DNA of 64,000 nt from Oscillospiraceae bacterium (GCA_017518255.1 JAFWVK010000001.1:1-64000), one strand, 5' to 3'; shown: positions 52,719 through 62,764, counted from the stretch's first letter. Program-made: numbers and translations. Notes: a model not told the origin generated them from the sequence alone.

Positions 52719-52747
52719 AGTATAACACATTTTTTTTCGGATTGCAA
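52719..52747 (-). promoter_or_regulatory. Sigma-A promoter of cdaA-cdaR
   Basis: Minus strand: TTGCAA (52742-52747), 17-nt spacer, TATACT (52719-52724). Confidence 0.75.
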
Positions 52748-52806
52748 CCGTTCAGAACAAATTTTTTACGAAAAATCCGTGCAATATCCGTTTCGGAGAA
52801 AAAAGC

Positions 52807-52836
52807 TTGCAATCCGCTTCCGGCATATGGTATAAT
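52807..52836 (+). promoter_or_regulatory. Sigma-A promoter of addB-addA-sirtuin
   Basis: TTGCAA (52807-52812), 18-nt spacer, TATAAT (52831-52836), about 35 nt before the addB start. Confidence 0.75.
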
Positions 52837-52875
52837 GATTTTGAAACACTACATGTAACAAAGGGAGGCCGCCTT

Positions 52876-55800
52876 ATGCTGCATATGATCATCGGAGGCG
52901 CAGGGACGGGAAAATCCGCGCTGCTGATCCGGAAAATTGAAGAAGCCGCAGAAACATCGGTTTCCGTCCGGACATTTGTTCCGGAGCAGTTTGCCTTTAC
53001 CTACGACACCAAGCTTTATCATGCAATGGGAGCGAAAAAATTCAACAGCATCCGGACAGGCAGTTTCCGCAGCCTGACGGCAGAGCTGCTGGAAACTTTT
53101 TCCGAAAAGCCGCGGGATGCGGCAGACGATGTGACCAAAACCGTTATCCTGCACCGGCTTCTCCGGCAGCTTGCAGGAGGCAATGCCCTTCGGTTTTACG
53201 GCAGACATGCGGAAAAGCCTGCTTTTCTTACCGAGATGACCGCGCAGCTCTCCGAGCTGATGCAGTCGGGCAGCACGCCTGAGCAGCTTTTGCAGGCTTC
53301 TGCGGAGACCGAGGGCGTTCTGTCGGAAAAGCTCTATGACATCGCGCGGATCTACGCGGATTATCTGAATGAACTGGAGCGCCGCGGAATGCGCGATGTT
53401 CTCTGTGATCCGATGCAGGCTGCCGCCGCCGCCGATGCTTCGGAATATCTGAAAGATGCTGTAATTTTTCTCGATGAGTTTGAATCCTTTACAGGAGATC
53501 AGTACGCCATGCTGGAAGTCATGCTGCGCGATGCTGCCGAGGTCTGGATTGCGCTCCGCACGGATAACCCGGATGCACCCGATTACACGCGCTTCGATGC
53601 AGTCAATCAGACAGCAAGGCAGCTCCGGCGCATCGCAAAGGAACAGAATTCGGAATGCGAAATACTGCTCTGTCCGGTGCAGCACCGCTATCATGACGAA
53701 TCCCTTGCGCATCTGAGCCGGTATCTGTTCACCCCGGAAATGCCCGCATATTCCGGAAAGCCTGCCGTAACACTGACAGAGGCGCGGGATATTACGCTCG
53801 AAGCGGAATATACGGCGGCACAGATCCGCAGGCTGATGCAGGACGGCATGCGCTGCTCTGACATCATGGTTGTCATGCACGATCCGGCGCAGTACGGTTT
53901 TCTGCTCGAAGCTGCATTTCTGCGCTATCAGATTCCGTATTTTATGGATTTGCGCCGCTCCGTGCTGCATACGTCTGTCATGAAGCTGCCGCTCTGTCTG
54001 CTTGCACTGATGCAGCGCACAACGACCGATCAGATTCTATTGCTCCTGAAAACACAGCTCAGCCCGCTGCATCCCTCAGAGGCCGCCATGCTGGAAAATT
54101 ACGCTTATATCTGGGACATTGAGGGCGAACAGTGGGAACATGCCTTCGCCGCAGAAACCGATCCGGATGCAAAAACGGAAGCCATCCGCATGAAGCTGAT
54201 GCCGGCAATTCTCCGGATGCGGAAGGCGGCACGCAGGGAAAATGTGACAGGCGCGGAGCTTTGTGAAGCACTGTACCGCTGCATGGAGGAAACCGGCGTG
54301 CCGATGCGCGTCGGCGGTCTTGCTGCGCACCTGAACGAGCAGGGCGACGTCGAAAGCGGACGAGCCCTGCGCCGGCTCTGGAACCGCTTTACCGAGCTGC
54401 TGGATGCCCTGCACGAAGCACTCGCAGACACCCCGCTGACCCCGCCGCAGCTTGCCGATCTGATGACGGCAGTCCTGCGCACCAATCAGATTCCGATTCC
54501 GCCGCAGACGCTCGATGCCGTGACGGTTCAGAGTACGGCAGCGGCAAGATACAATGAACCGCGCGCGGTCTTTGTCCTCGGTGTTAATGACGGACAGTTC
54601 CCCGCAAATATTCAGCAGACCGGCTTCTTTACGGAGCAGGAGCGTTCGCTGCTTTCGGAACACGGCGTTGCACTCTCACGTTCGGTGCGCGACCTCTGTG
54701 CCGATGAACGGCTGATTGTTTATAAAACCCTCTCCGCACCCTCCGAACAGCTAAGGCTCAGTTATGCACTGGCAAACGAAAAGGGAGAACGTGCAGTGCC
54801 TTCCGCACTGACAGAGGATATCCGGAAGCTGCTCCCCGGAATCCGGACAGATTATGCAGACCGGATGTGTACTGAATTTTATGTTTCCACAAAAGCTGCC
54901 GCATATTACAGCTTTGTGCAGGATTATACCGTCACACCGCAGGAGCGTGCATCTGTCCGCGCCATGCTGGAAGAAATCCCGGAGGAATCGGAACGCCTGA
55001 GCAGACTGCGGCAGATTTCCGATCCGGACAGGCTTCGGATACACAGCAAAAGCCTTCTGCGAAAACTCACGGGCGATGCCCTTACAATGTCCGCCACACA
55101 GATTGAAAACGCCGTCAAGTGTCCGTTCATGGGCTACTGCGCCAATCAGCTCAGGCTGCTGCCGCGCAGAAAGCAAAATCTGAATCCGCTTTCAGGCGGC
55201 AATCTGGTGCATTTCTGCATGGAGCGCCTGTTTCTGGAACATCCGGAAAGAGAAGATTTCCTCGCAATGACCAAGGAGGATCTGACAGCGCATGCTCAGC
55301 GCTGTGCAGATGCATTTTTGCAGAATGAACTGGGCGGCAAAACCGGCAGATCTGCACGCTTTTTACAGCAATACACAAGACTGACGCGCCGCATGACCGC
55401 ACTCCTCCTGCACACGCAGGAGGAGATGAGACAGTCGGAATTTCATCCGGATGCCTGCGAAATGGTGATCGGCAGAGTCGGAGAGGAGCGCGGAACGGAG
55501 CCCTTCCGCCTGACGCTGCCGGACGGCATGATGCTGTATCTCAACGGAAAAATCGACCGCGTTGATCTGACGGAGCAGGACGGGAAACAGTATCTTCGCA
55601 TTGTGGATTACAAAACAGGAGCAAAGGAATTCTTTCTCGGTGATATCTATTACGGTCTGAATTTGCAGATGCTGCTCTATTTGTTTGCGCTGATGGATGA
55701 CCCTGCCTGTTATCCCGATGCCGAGCCTGCCGGCGTTCTCTATATGCCGTCAGGCAGTCCGAAAAGCCGGGATCGCTCCGATCCGGAGCCGGTTGCCGAA

Positions 55801-56256
55801 TATGTCAGCCGCTATTTCCGCATGAGCGGAACCGTGCTGCTTGACCGCGGCATTTTATCCAAGATGGAAAAGGAAATTGCCGGCGTTTACATTCCGGTAC
55901 AGCTTGCGGAGGGAGACAGCGGCAGCGAAGAGCCTGTTCTGACCGCAGATTCACAGGTCTTTACTGCGGAGCAGCTTACAAGACTCCGGACGCATGTGGA
56001 ACAGATTGTCCGGGAGACAGCTTCGATTCTGGCTTCCGGAGATGTTGCACCGCACCCGATGAAGAAAAAACAGACAGCAAATCTATTCTATGCCGATGCC
56101 TGTGCCTACTGTTCCTATCAGACGCTCTGCGGCATCACGGAACAGGATACGGACCGCTTCCGCCTTCCCGTAACGGATAAAGAAGCGGCAGCGGCAATGA
56201 AAGAAATCATGGACGGAAAAAAGGAGGGAGAACCGGATGAGCAGATGGACGCCTGA
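52876..56256 (+). CDS. addB: ATP-dependent helicase/nuclease subunit B
   Basis: AddB subunit of the AddAB recombination complex, 1126 aa. An N-terminal Walker A (GGAGTGKS) is present. The C-terminal nuclease has GKIDRVD...IVDYKTG, and the Fe-S cluster Cys are visible: one in VKCPFMGYC and three in CAYCSYQTLC. With AddA it processes double-strand breaks to Chi-type sites for RecA loading. GGGAGG precedes the ATG. Confidence 0.95.
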   Translation: MLHMIIGGAGTGKSALLIRKIEEAAETSVSVRTFVPEQFAFTYDTKLYHAMGAKKFNSIRTGSFRSLTAELLETFSEKPRDAADDVTKTVILHRLLRQLAGGNALRFYGRHAEKPAFLTEMTAQLSELMQSGSTPEQLLQASAETEGVLSEKLYDIARIYADYLNELERRGMRDVLCDPMQAAAAADASEYLKDAVIFLDEFESFTGDQYAMLEVMLRDAAEVWIALRTDNPDAPDYTRFDAVNQTARQLRRIAKEQNSECEILLCPVQHRYHDESLAHLSRYLFTPEMPAYSGKPAVTLTEARDITLEAEYTAAQIRRLMQDGMRCSDIMVVMHDPAQYGFLLEAAFLRYQIPYFMDLRRSVLHTSVMKLPLCLLALMQRTTTDQILLLLKTQLSPLHPSEAAMLENYAYIWDIEGEQWEHAFAAETDPDAKTEAIRMKLMPAILRMRKAARRENVTGAELCEALYRCMEETGVPMRVGGLAAHLNEQGDVESGRALRRLWNRFTELLDALHEALADTPLTPPQLADLMTAVLRTNQIPIPPQTLDAVTVQSTAAARYNEPRAVFVLGVNDGQFPANIQQTGFFTEQERSLLSEHGVALSRSVRDLCADERLIVYKTLSAPSEQLRLSYALANEKGERAVPSALTEDIRKLLPGIRTDYADRMCTEFYVSTKAAAYYSFVQDYTVTPQERASVRAMLEEIPEESERLSRLRQISDPDRLRIHSKSLLRKLTGDALTMSATQIENAVKCPFMGYCANQLRLLPRRKQNLNPLSGGNLVHFCMERLFLEHPEREDFLAMTKEDLTAHAQRCADAFLQNELGGKTGRSARFLQQYTRLTRRMTALLLHTQEEMRQSEFHPDACEMVIGRVGEERGTEPFRLTLPDGMMLYLNGKIDRVDLTEQDGKQYLRIVDYKTGAKEFFLGDIYYGLNLQMLLYLFALMDDPACYPDAEPAGVLYMPSGSPKSRDRSDPEPVAEYVSRYFRMSGTVLLDRGILSKMEKEIAGVYIPVQLAEGDSGSEEPVLTADSQVFTAEQLTRLRTHVEQIVRETASILASGDVAPHPMKKKQTANLFYADACAYCSYQTLCGITEQDTDRFRLPVTDKEAAAAMKEIMDGKKEGEPDEQMDA

Positions 56257-59200
56257 ACAATCGGCTGCAATTGAAGCACGCGGTGCATCCGTGGTTGTCA
56301 GCGCAGCCGCCGGAAGCGGAAAAACCTCCGTGCTGGTCGAGCGGCTGATCCGGCTGCTTTCCGATTCCGAAAACCCCTGCCCCGCGGAGCGAATGATTGT
56401 TGCGACCTTTACCAACGATGCGGCAGGAGAGGTGCGCGCCAGACTGAACCGCGCCCTGACCGAATGCCTGCTGAATGCACCGGATGACCCGTGGCTCAGA
56501 AGGCAGCAGACTATGCTGCAAAGTGCGAGCATCTCAACCATTCACAGCTTCTGCATTTCCCTGCTGCGGACGCAGTTTGCAGCGCTTGATATTTCCGCCG
56601 GTTTCCGGATCATGGACGATGCCGAAGAAAAAACGCTTGCCGGAACCGCCGCCGCTGCGGTCATGGAGCAGTTCAGTGCCGAAGCGGAAACCGATGCGGC
56701 AATCCGGACAGAACAGAAGCTGCTGTTTGATGCATTCTGCACGCAGGACGATCAGCCGCTCGAATCGCTGATTCTCTCGCTCTATACACTGACGGAGCAG
56801 ACACCCTTCGGCACATCGCTTCTGACGGATGCGGCGGAGCAGTACGAAAACGGAAACATGAGAAAGCGTGCAGCGGATGCAATCGGGAAGGAACTTGACG
56901 AAATCGGCAGTTACTATGAAAAGGCGGTCGGAATTTGCAGGGAATTGCAGACGGAGAAAGCACTGGCAATTCTCTGGGAGGAGGCATCCGAGACAGAACA
57001 GCTCAGAGCCGTGCTCGCGGAGGGCGACTTCAAACGGCTCGCGGAATTGACCGCAGCAAAAAAGAGCGGCACACTCCGCAAGCCGAAAGATGCGGATGCA
57101 GAAAAATGGAACTGCATGAAAGCGCTGCGCGACCGCGGAAAGTCCTGCCGAGATGCACTGCGTTCCAAATGGACGGCTGCACTGAGACTCGCAGATTCCG
57201 ATTTTGCAAGGCACGGTATGCTCCTGCGGATACTCGCGAAGCTGACCGCGCGCTTCTCGGAGGAACTGTTCCGCATGAAGCAGGAGCGAAATGCACTCGG
57301 CTTCGGGGACGTTATGACCCTGACGCTCTCTCTGCTCGCGGAAAAGCTGCCCGACGGCAGCATCCGGAAAACGGAGCTCGCAGAGCAGCTTTCGCAGCAG
57401 TATGACTGCATCATGATCGACGAATTTCAGGATGCGGACAATTTGCAGGACCTGATTTTCCGGATGCTTTCCCGCGGCGGCGATGCCGAACATTACGGAT
57501 GCAATCTGTTCTTTGTCGGAGACAGCAAGCAGTGTATTTACCGCTTCCGCAACGCAAACCCGAATAATTTTTACCGTGCCATGCGGGAAAGCGCACCGTA
57601 CCGTACACCGCAGCTGACCGAAAACACCTGCATTCATCTCAACCGCAACTTTCGCAGCGCGAAGGAAGTCGTCGATTTTGTCAATGCCGTCTTTTCGATG
57701 CTGATGACGGAGCAGGTCGGGGAAATCCGCTATGACGAAACCCAGATGCTGATTCAGGGCGCAGAATATCCGGAGGCGGATCGTCCGGTCGAGCTGATGC
57801 TGCTCGAAAAAACCGCTGATGAAGCAAACGCGGTTGCGGAACGAATTGCGGAACACCTGAACCGGCAGACACCCGTGCGTGCTGCGGACGGCAGTCTCCG
57901 CCCCTGTGCGCCGCGGGATTTCCTGCTGCTTCTGCGCAATAAAACCCATGTGCAGGATTATACGGAGGCGCTGACTGCGCTCGGCATTCCGGTCTGCCGG
58001 ACAGAGCAGAGCAGCTATCTGCAATCACCGGAGATCATGCTTTTGCTGGATATTCTCCGTGCAATTGACAATCCTTTGCTTGATATTTCCGTTGCCGCGG
58101 CAATGCTTTCCCCGATGATCGGCTTTACGCTCGATGAGCTGACCGCCGTGCGGATTTACGACCGGAAAAGCAGTCTGTTTCAGTCCATGCAGAAAATACT
58201 TGCCGATGCCGAAGGCGATTCCGTCCTGACGGAAAAATGCCGGAGCTTTTGCAGCTTTCTGGAATCCATGCGGCTGTATTCAGCAATGGAGACACCGGAA
58301 CAGCTCATCCGGCGCATCTATCAGCAGACAGATTTCCTCGGCATGATGCAGATGACGGAAGGCGGCGAACAGAAAAAGGCGAATCTGCGCGCTCTGATCG
58401 CACATGCAAGAGATTTTGAGGAAAACAGCAGCAGCGGCGGGCTTTCCGCATTCCTGCGCTATGTCGATACCGTACTGTCACGGAGTCAGGATCTGGCGGG
58501 CGGCGGCATCCCCGCCGGCACGGAAAACGTCGTACAGATCAAGACGATTCACGGCTCCAAGGGTCTGGAAGCTCCGTTTGTGATTCTTGCCGCTTCGGAC
58601 AGCCGCTTTTCCGGCAAGGACAGCCGCGATGTTGTCCAGTTTCATTCCGAATCCGGCATCGGTTTCCGCCTGCATGACCCCGAAACGCTCTCGCACGGTG
58701 TCACGCTCCCCTTTCTTGCCGTATTACAGCAGAATGATGCAGAAATGCGGAGCGAAGAACTCCGGCTGCTCTATGTCGCGCTGACCAGAGCCAGAGAACA
58801 TCTGATTCTGCCGATCCGGCACAGCACAAAATATGCCGATACCCTGAACGCGATTGCAGCAGAACAGAAGGCATTCGGCGGGCAGACCGACAGCCTGACG
58901 CAGTCCGTCAGCTGTATGCGCGACTGGATTATGACAGCACTGCTGCAAAATCCGGCATGTGAACTGCTGCGGCGCGAATTTGACCTCAGCTGCGGCAGCG
59001 ACCCGCGTCAGCCGTTCCTTTCCGTGCGGATTGACCGGATTGAGCCGGAACATACAGAGGATTCGGAGGAAAGCACGGCAGCAGAAAAAACAGATGCCGT
59101 TCAGCCGGAACCGGAACTGGTTCAGAGACTCAGGGCGCAGTGTGCATGGCAATATGAAAGCCGCGAGGCAAAGCTCACTGCGAAATACGGCGTTTCAGAA

Positions 59201-59821
59201 CTGGCAAAGGCGGAGGACTTTTCCGCACCGCTGCGCAGACCGCTCTTTGTACGGGAACGGCACGGGCTTTCCGGTGCTGAGCGCGGCACTGCCGTTCACA
59301 CATTTCTGCAATACGCTGACTTCCGAAATGCCGCAGACGATTTACAGGCGGAAATCGTCCGTTTGCAGGCGCAGGGCAGACTGACGCAGAAGCAGGCGGA
59401 TGCCGTCGCAAAAAGCAGCATCTCCGAATTCTTTGACTCTGAACTGTATCGGAGAATCGGCAGCGCAAAAAAAATCTGGCGCGAAAAAAAATTCACGGTC
59501 CGGCTCAGTGACCTGCATCTGGACGGCACGCTCTCACAGCTCGGGGCAGATTACGCCGGAACAGAGGGTATGCTGATCGGCATTATGGATCTCGTTTTTG
59601 AAGAGGATGACGGCATCGTGCTGGTCGATTACAAGACCGACCGTGTCCGCCGTGCGGAGGAACTGCTGGAGCATTACACCGAGCAGATTCACTTGTATGC
59701 AGAGGCACTGCGCCTGCTTATGCAAAAACCTGTGAAAGAGTGCTGTCTGTATTCGCTGACGCTGAATCAGACAGTGCCGGTTATTCTTCAAATCAATCAC
59801 CAGAAGGAGGAATCACTATGA
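56237..59821 (+). CDS. addA: ATP-dependent helicase/nuclease subunit A
   Basis: UvrD-like helicase-nuclease of 1194 aa. Motif Q/Walker A (SAAAGSGKTSVLVER), Walker B (IDEFQDAD), motif III (FVGDSKQCIYRFRNA), motif IV-V (IKTIHGSKGLEAPFV) and motif VI (LLYVALTRAREHL) are in order; the C-terminal RecB-type nuclease has GIMDLVF...VLVDYKTDR. The ATG lies within addB (20-nt overlap), so subunits are translationally coupled. RNA 3' of it runs directly into the sirtuin gene. Confidence 0.97.
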   Translation: MSRWTPEQSAAIEARGASVVVSAAAGSGKTSVLVERLIRLLSDSENPCPAERMIVATFTNDAAGEVRARLNRALTECLLNAPDDPWLRRQQTMLQSASISTIHSFCISLLRTQFAALDISAGFRIMDDAEEKTLAGTAAAAVMEQFSAEAETDAAIRTEQKLLFDAFCTQDDQPLESLILSLYTLTEQTPFGTSLLTDAAEQYENGNMRKRAADAIGKELDEIGSYYEKAVGICRELQTEKALAILWEEASETEQLRAVLAEGDFKRLAELTAAKKSGTLRKPKDADAEKWNCMKALRDRGKSCRDALRSKWTAALRLADSDFARHGMLLRILAKLTARFSEELFRMKQERNALGFGDVMTLTLSLLAEKLPDGSIRKTELAEQLSQQYDCIMIDEFQDADNLQDLIFRMLSRGGDAEHYGCNLFFVGDSKQCIYRFRNANPNNFYRAMRESAPYRTPQLTENTCIHLNRNFRSAKEVVDFVNAVFSMLMTEQVGEIRYDETQMLIQGAEYPEADRPVELMLLEKTADEANAVAERIAEHLNRQTPVRAADGSLRPCAPRDFLLLLRNKTHVQDYTEALTALGIPVCRTEQSSYLQSPEIMLLLDILRAIDNPLLDISVAAAMLSPMIGFTLDELTAVRIYDRKSSLFQSMQKILADAEGDSVLTEKCRSFCSFLESMRLYSAMETPEQLIRRIYQQTDFLGMMQMTEGGEQKKANLRALIAHARDFEENSSSGGLSAFLRYVDTVLSRSQDLAGGGIPAGTENVVQIKTIHGSKGLEAPFVILAASDSRFSGKDSRDVVQFHSESGIGFRLHDPETLSHGVTLPFLAVLQQNDAEMRSEELRLLYVALTRAREHLILPIRHSTKYADTLNAIAAEQKAFGGQTDSLTQSVSCMRDWIMTALLQNPACELLRREFDLSCGSDPRQPFLSVRIDRIEPEHTEDSEESTAAEKTDAVQPEPELVQRLRAQCAWQYESREAKLTAKYGVSELAKAEDFSAPLRRPLFVRERHGLSGAERGTAVHTFLQYADFRNAADDLQAEIVRLQAQGRLTQKQADAVAKSSISEFFDSELYRRIGSAKKIWREKKFTVRLSDLHLDGTLSQLGADYAGTEGMLIGIMDLVFEEDDGIVLVDYKTDRVRRAEELLEHYTEQIHLYAEALRLLMQKPVKECCLYSLTLNQTVPVILQINHQKEESL

Positions 59822-60537
59822 AAGCGACCGTTGAACAGCTGCGCGAGGCAGCGAAAAAAGCCCGTACCATTGTCTTTTTCGGAGGCGCCGGCGTTTCGAC
59901 GGAGAGCGGCATCCCCGATTTCCGGAGCGTGGACGGACTGTATCACCAGAAGTACGATTATCCGCCGGAAACTATTTTAAGCCACAGCTTCTTCCTGCGG
60001 CACACCGAGGAATTCTACAAATTTTACCGCGATAAGCTGCTCAGTCACGATGCAAAGCCAAATGCCGCGCATATCAAGCTCGCAGAATGGGAACAGCAGG
60101 GCAAGCTGAATGCCGTCGTGACGCAGAACATCGACGGGCTGCATCAGGCTGCCGGCAGCAAAAAGGTGCTGGAGCTGCACGGCAGCGTCCTGCGCAATTA
60201 CTGCATGGACTGTGGGAAATTTCACGATGTTTCCGTCATTCGCGAAAGCCGCGGGCTGCCGCGCTGCGATGCCTGCGGCGGACTCATCAAGCCGGATGTC
60301 GTGCTCTATGAGGAGCCGCTCGACCAGTCTGTGACCGAGGAAGCCGTGCGCTGCATCCGGGAGGCGGATATGATGATTATCGGCGGGACGTCGCTTGCGG
60401 TCTATCCCGCCGCCGGACTGATTCACTATTTCCGCGGCGATACACTGGCGCTCGTCAACCGCGACGAAACCCCGCTCGACGCCCGCGCTGACCTTGTGCT
60501 CCATGCAAAAATCGGAGAGGTATTCTCCGCATTATAA
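59818..60537 (+). CDS. cobB: NAD-dependent protein deacylase (sirtuin)
   Basis: Sir2-family enzyme of 239 aa. Motifs: FGGAGVSTESGIPDFRS, TQNIDGLHQ, catalytic His in ELHGSV, and a Cys4 zinc site (CMDCG and CDACGG). It removes acyl groups from Lys using NAD+. The ATG overlaps the addA stop (ATGA) with AAGGAGG upstream, so it is the third gene of the addBA operon; I know no functional reason for that link. Confidence 0.93.
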   Translation: MKATVEQLREAAKKARTIVFFGGAGVSTESGIPDFRSVDGLYHQKYDYPPETILSHSFFLRHTEEFYKFYRDKLLSHDAKPNAAHIKLAEWEQQGKLNAVVTQNIDGLHQAAGSKKVLELHGSVLRNYCMDCGKFHDVSVIRESRGLPRCDACGGLIKPDVVLYEEPLDQSVTEEAVRCIREADMMIIGGTSLAVYPAAGLIHYFRGDTLALVNRDETPLDARADLVLHAKIGEVFSAL

Positions 60538-60704
60538 TCCTGATAATCCGGACAATGCACACCGTTCTGCGGTGTGCATTGCAGTTTGATCTGAATATCC
60601 GTTTTTGGTGCGCTGGATCTGCTTGCGGAGAAGCAGCCCTCGTGGCATGCAATCACAGGGAATCCGAATTATCCGCGAAATATCAAAAGCATAGCAAAAG
60701 CGCC

Positions 60705-60728
60705 CCACACGGGTTGCTCTCCGTGCGG
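60705..60728 (-). terminator. Possible terminator after the zinc-ribbon gene
   Basis: An 8-bp stem with one mismatch (60705-60712 with 60721-60728), then GGCGCTTTTGCT on the minus strand, 9 nt after the stop. The rest of the 199-nt gap to the sirtuin holds one more hairpin (60554-60580, perfect 10-bp stem) with no T-run. Confidence 0.5.
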
Positions 60729-60736
60729 AGCGGTAT

Positions 60737-61888
60737 TTATCTCCCAAGTCTGTGGCTTGACCTGTCAATATCTCTGAGCTTCTGGCGAAATCGCTGATAT
60801 TCAGCTTCTCTGCGCAACGCTTCTGTGTTGTCCGCTATGCGTTTCAGTTGATGTTCATGTTCTTCTGCTGCTTCCCTTTCACGCTGAGCAGCGTGTTCAC
60901 GCCTCATAAATTCTCTATCGAGTCTTTCGCTTTCGTCACGTCTATCCCAGATTTCTTTTACAGCCTGTTGTAGTGTCTTACCCTCATGATAATTGCCCAA
61001 TATGTCTTTACCGCCCTTTAATTCATATAGCAGGCTATAGCGGTTTGTTATAGTGCCTTTCCCAAGCGGCCTATTTTGTGAGTGTTGGTTAATAATGCGG
61101 CAAATGTCATCTATTATAATTTCATTCTCTTGGATTTCTTTCGTATACGGTATATTGCCGCTGAGTGCTGCACGAACATTGGCGTCGTATTGCTTTTTCT
61201 TTTCCAAGTCCTTTTTGGTTTTCATTCGTGCATTCGTTTCATTGTGATATACTATTAATATTTTTGTCGCTACATATATGACGGAGGGTACAAAAACAGC
61301 AATCATTATAGTAAGATATTTATCAAGACGCAGATCGAATAAATCTGTAAACATATCTATAATTGTGTTGAGTACCCCATCTTTCAAAAACCATACCAGT
61401 AGAATTAAGCCAAATGCAAATAATAAAAAATAAATTGCTCCCCAAGCAAAAGTATATAAGCTGCCCTCACATTTTAATTCTGCTAATTTCGGCCTAGAAC
61501 ATGCGTGTTTGTATTGCTTTTGTATTGAAAGAATGGGCTGTTGTTTGTTACGGTAATTACTGTTTTCATCTTCTAGTTTTACCGCCAGTTCGCATAATTC
61601 AATTGCATCGTCTGTAGTAGAAATCGTTTTTTTATAATGATACTTAGATATGTCAGAATCGCTTGTATGAGCATACGAACTAGGAATGGACTGCGCCGGT
61701 TTTGTAGCAGCAGCTTTTTGAGGAACAACACTCTCTGCTTCTTTCAGTGGTTGCACAGTTCTTTCCGAGGCTGAGGATGTCTTTTCATACCGTTTCATAT
61801 CTTCTATAAGCATTCCGCAACAAAGACATTTGCCTCTTTCTGGGTGACGGATTTCTGTGCCGCATTTGCTGCAAATCTGAAATTGCAT
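60737..61888 (-). CDS. AT-rich zinc-ribbon membrane protein
   Basis: Protein of 383 aa: an N-terminal zinc ribbon (CSKCGTEIRHPERGKCLCCG), a low-complexity linker, two membrane segments at about 155-180 and 200-220, then a cytoplasmic domain ending in a long highly charged Glu/Arg coiled coil (about 325-383: REHAAQREREAAEEHEHQL). The zinc ribbon differs from the other two in this window. Base composition is clearly more AT-rich than the flanks, suggesting recent acquisition. The ATG has AAGGA 10 nt upstream. No known family; the charged coil suggests a structural or partner-binding role. Confidence 0.75.
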   Translation of the reverse strand: MQFQICSKCGTEIRHPERGKCLCCGMLIEDMKRYEKTSSASERTVQPLKEAESVVPQKAAATKPAQSIPSSYAHTSDSDISKYHYKKTISTTDDAIELCELAVKLEDENSNYRNKQQPILSIQKQYKHACSRPKLAELKCEGSLYTFAWGAIYFLLFAFGLILLVWFLKDGVLNTIIDMFTDLFDLRLDKYLTIMIAVFVPSVIYVATKILIVYHNETNARMKTKKDLEKKKQYDANVRAALSGNIPYTKEIQENEIIIDDICRIINQHSQNRPLGKGTITNRYSLLYELKGGKDILGNYHEGKTLQQAVKEIWDRRDESERLDREFMRREHAAQREREAAEEHEHQLKRIADNTEALRREAEYQRFRQKLRDIDRSSHRLGR

Positions 61889-61928
61889 ACATTTCACATC
61901 CTTCATGAAAAGATTTGGAAACATCTTC

Positions 61929-61957
61929 ATTATACACCAATTCTGCAAACATGTCAA
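61929..61957 (-). promoter_or_regulatory. Consensus sigma-A promoter of the zinc-ribbon gene
   Basis: Minus strand: TTGACA (61952-61957), 17-nt spacer, TATAAT (61929-61934), both perfect, about 35 nt before the start codon. Confidence 0.88.
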
Positions 61958-62015
61958 TAGATAAGTTGTGAATAATGGCGATTGCAGAATGCTCGCTTAT
62001 TTTATCTTATTTTAT

Positions 62016-62378
62016 TTAATCATGCGAGATTATGCAATACTTTTTCTTATCCAACAGATTAGTCGCACCCTTTTCTCTCGCAGTACAATATGAAAAATCC
62101 GCCGGGGCTTTCTTTTTTGCGAAAGTATGATATAACCGGGCAGTGCCCGGTGCCGGTTTTACTCCCCGATACTTTTCTCCGAGACTTTCGGGCTTCTCCG
62201 GCGGAATCGCATTCCATGCTGCAAGCAGCGCATCGTTCAGGCACTCTTCCGCATCCTGCGGGCTGCCGAGCATCCGCTCTGCAAGGCGCAGACAGGAGGC
62301 TCCGTACTTTTCGTTTGCGGCAGCGATCGCGCGCTCGCTGCGGACTGCGAACAGTCTCAGAATTTCTGTATCCTCCAC
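62016..62378 (-). pseudogene. Truncated ECF sigma factor
   Basis: The first 65 codons from a GTG start (AAAGGAGG upstream) match region 2 of ECF sigma-70 factors: RSERAIAAANEKYGASC, then GSPQDAEECLNDALLAAWNAIPP. After about 62183 the similarity stops: no end of region 2, no region 4, no anti-sigma gene. The frame continues for 55 unrelated codons to a TAA at 62016. The tail region contains a GC palindrome near 62135-62155 and an AAGTAT...ATACTT inverted repeat. It is a remnant left after deletion or insertion; the AT-rich gene next to it may mark the event. Confidence 0.75.
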
Positions 62379-62456
62379 GGTAAACCGCCTCCTTTCTTTC
62401 GCTCTCTGCCCATTATGACAGTATTCAGCCGCGAAATGTTACAGAGAGAAAAAGAT

Positions 62457-62487
62457 AACCGCACAGAGACAAACGCTCTGTGCGGTT
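62457..62487 (-). terminator. Intrinsic terminator
   Basis: A perfect 12-bp stem (62457-62468 with 62476-62487) followed on the minus strand by ATCTTTTT; serves the zinc-ribbon gene at 62516-62764. Confidence 0.85.
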
Positions 62488-62515
62488 TTCATTTCACGGA
62501 AATGCTGCGGCAGCA

Positions 62516-62764
62516 TCACTGCATCGGCTGAGCAGGCTGCTGGTTGGATTGCTTGGTTTTGCCGCAGAAGATGATGCAGACGATCATGCAGGCAATGCTG
62601 AGAATCAGGGTAATCCACATCTGCGGCGCGTACTGCGGGGGCATCATACCCTGCTGCATCTGCGGGACATTCTGCTGCGGTACAGCCGCATTGAACGGGC
62701 TTCCGCATTCCTTGCAGAATGCTGTGTTGTCGGGGGCTTCTTTTCCGCAATTCGGACAAATCAT
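62516..62764 (-). CDS. Small zinc-ribbon single-pass membrane protein
   Basis: Protein of 82 aa: N-terminal zinc ribbon (ICPNCGKEAPDNTAFCKECG), a Pro/Gln/Met-rich linker and one membrane segment (about 46-68), then a short Gln/Pro tail. Similar in plan to the larger zinc-ribbon protein at 30-31 kb. GGAAG precedes the ATG; it has its own promoter and terminator. Function unknown. Confidence 0.78.
   Translation of the reverse strand: MICPNCGKEAPDNTAFCKECGSPFNAAVPQQNVPQMQQGMMPPQYAPQMWITLILSIACMIVCIIFCGKTKQSNQQPAQPMQ

Noticed and set aside
56534..58024. Antisense frame of 496 codons inside addA (and similar ones in addB, rpoD and recJ)
   Set aside because: They lie inside well-identified genes, lack start signals and show no family features.
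60538..60736. tRNA or riboswitch in the gap after the sirtuin
   Set aside because: The hairpins do not form a cloverleaf and there is no CCA or T-loop consensus.
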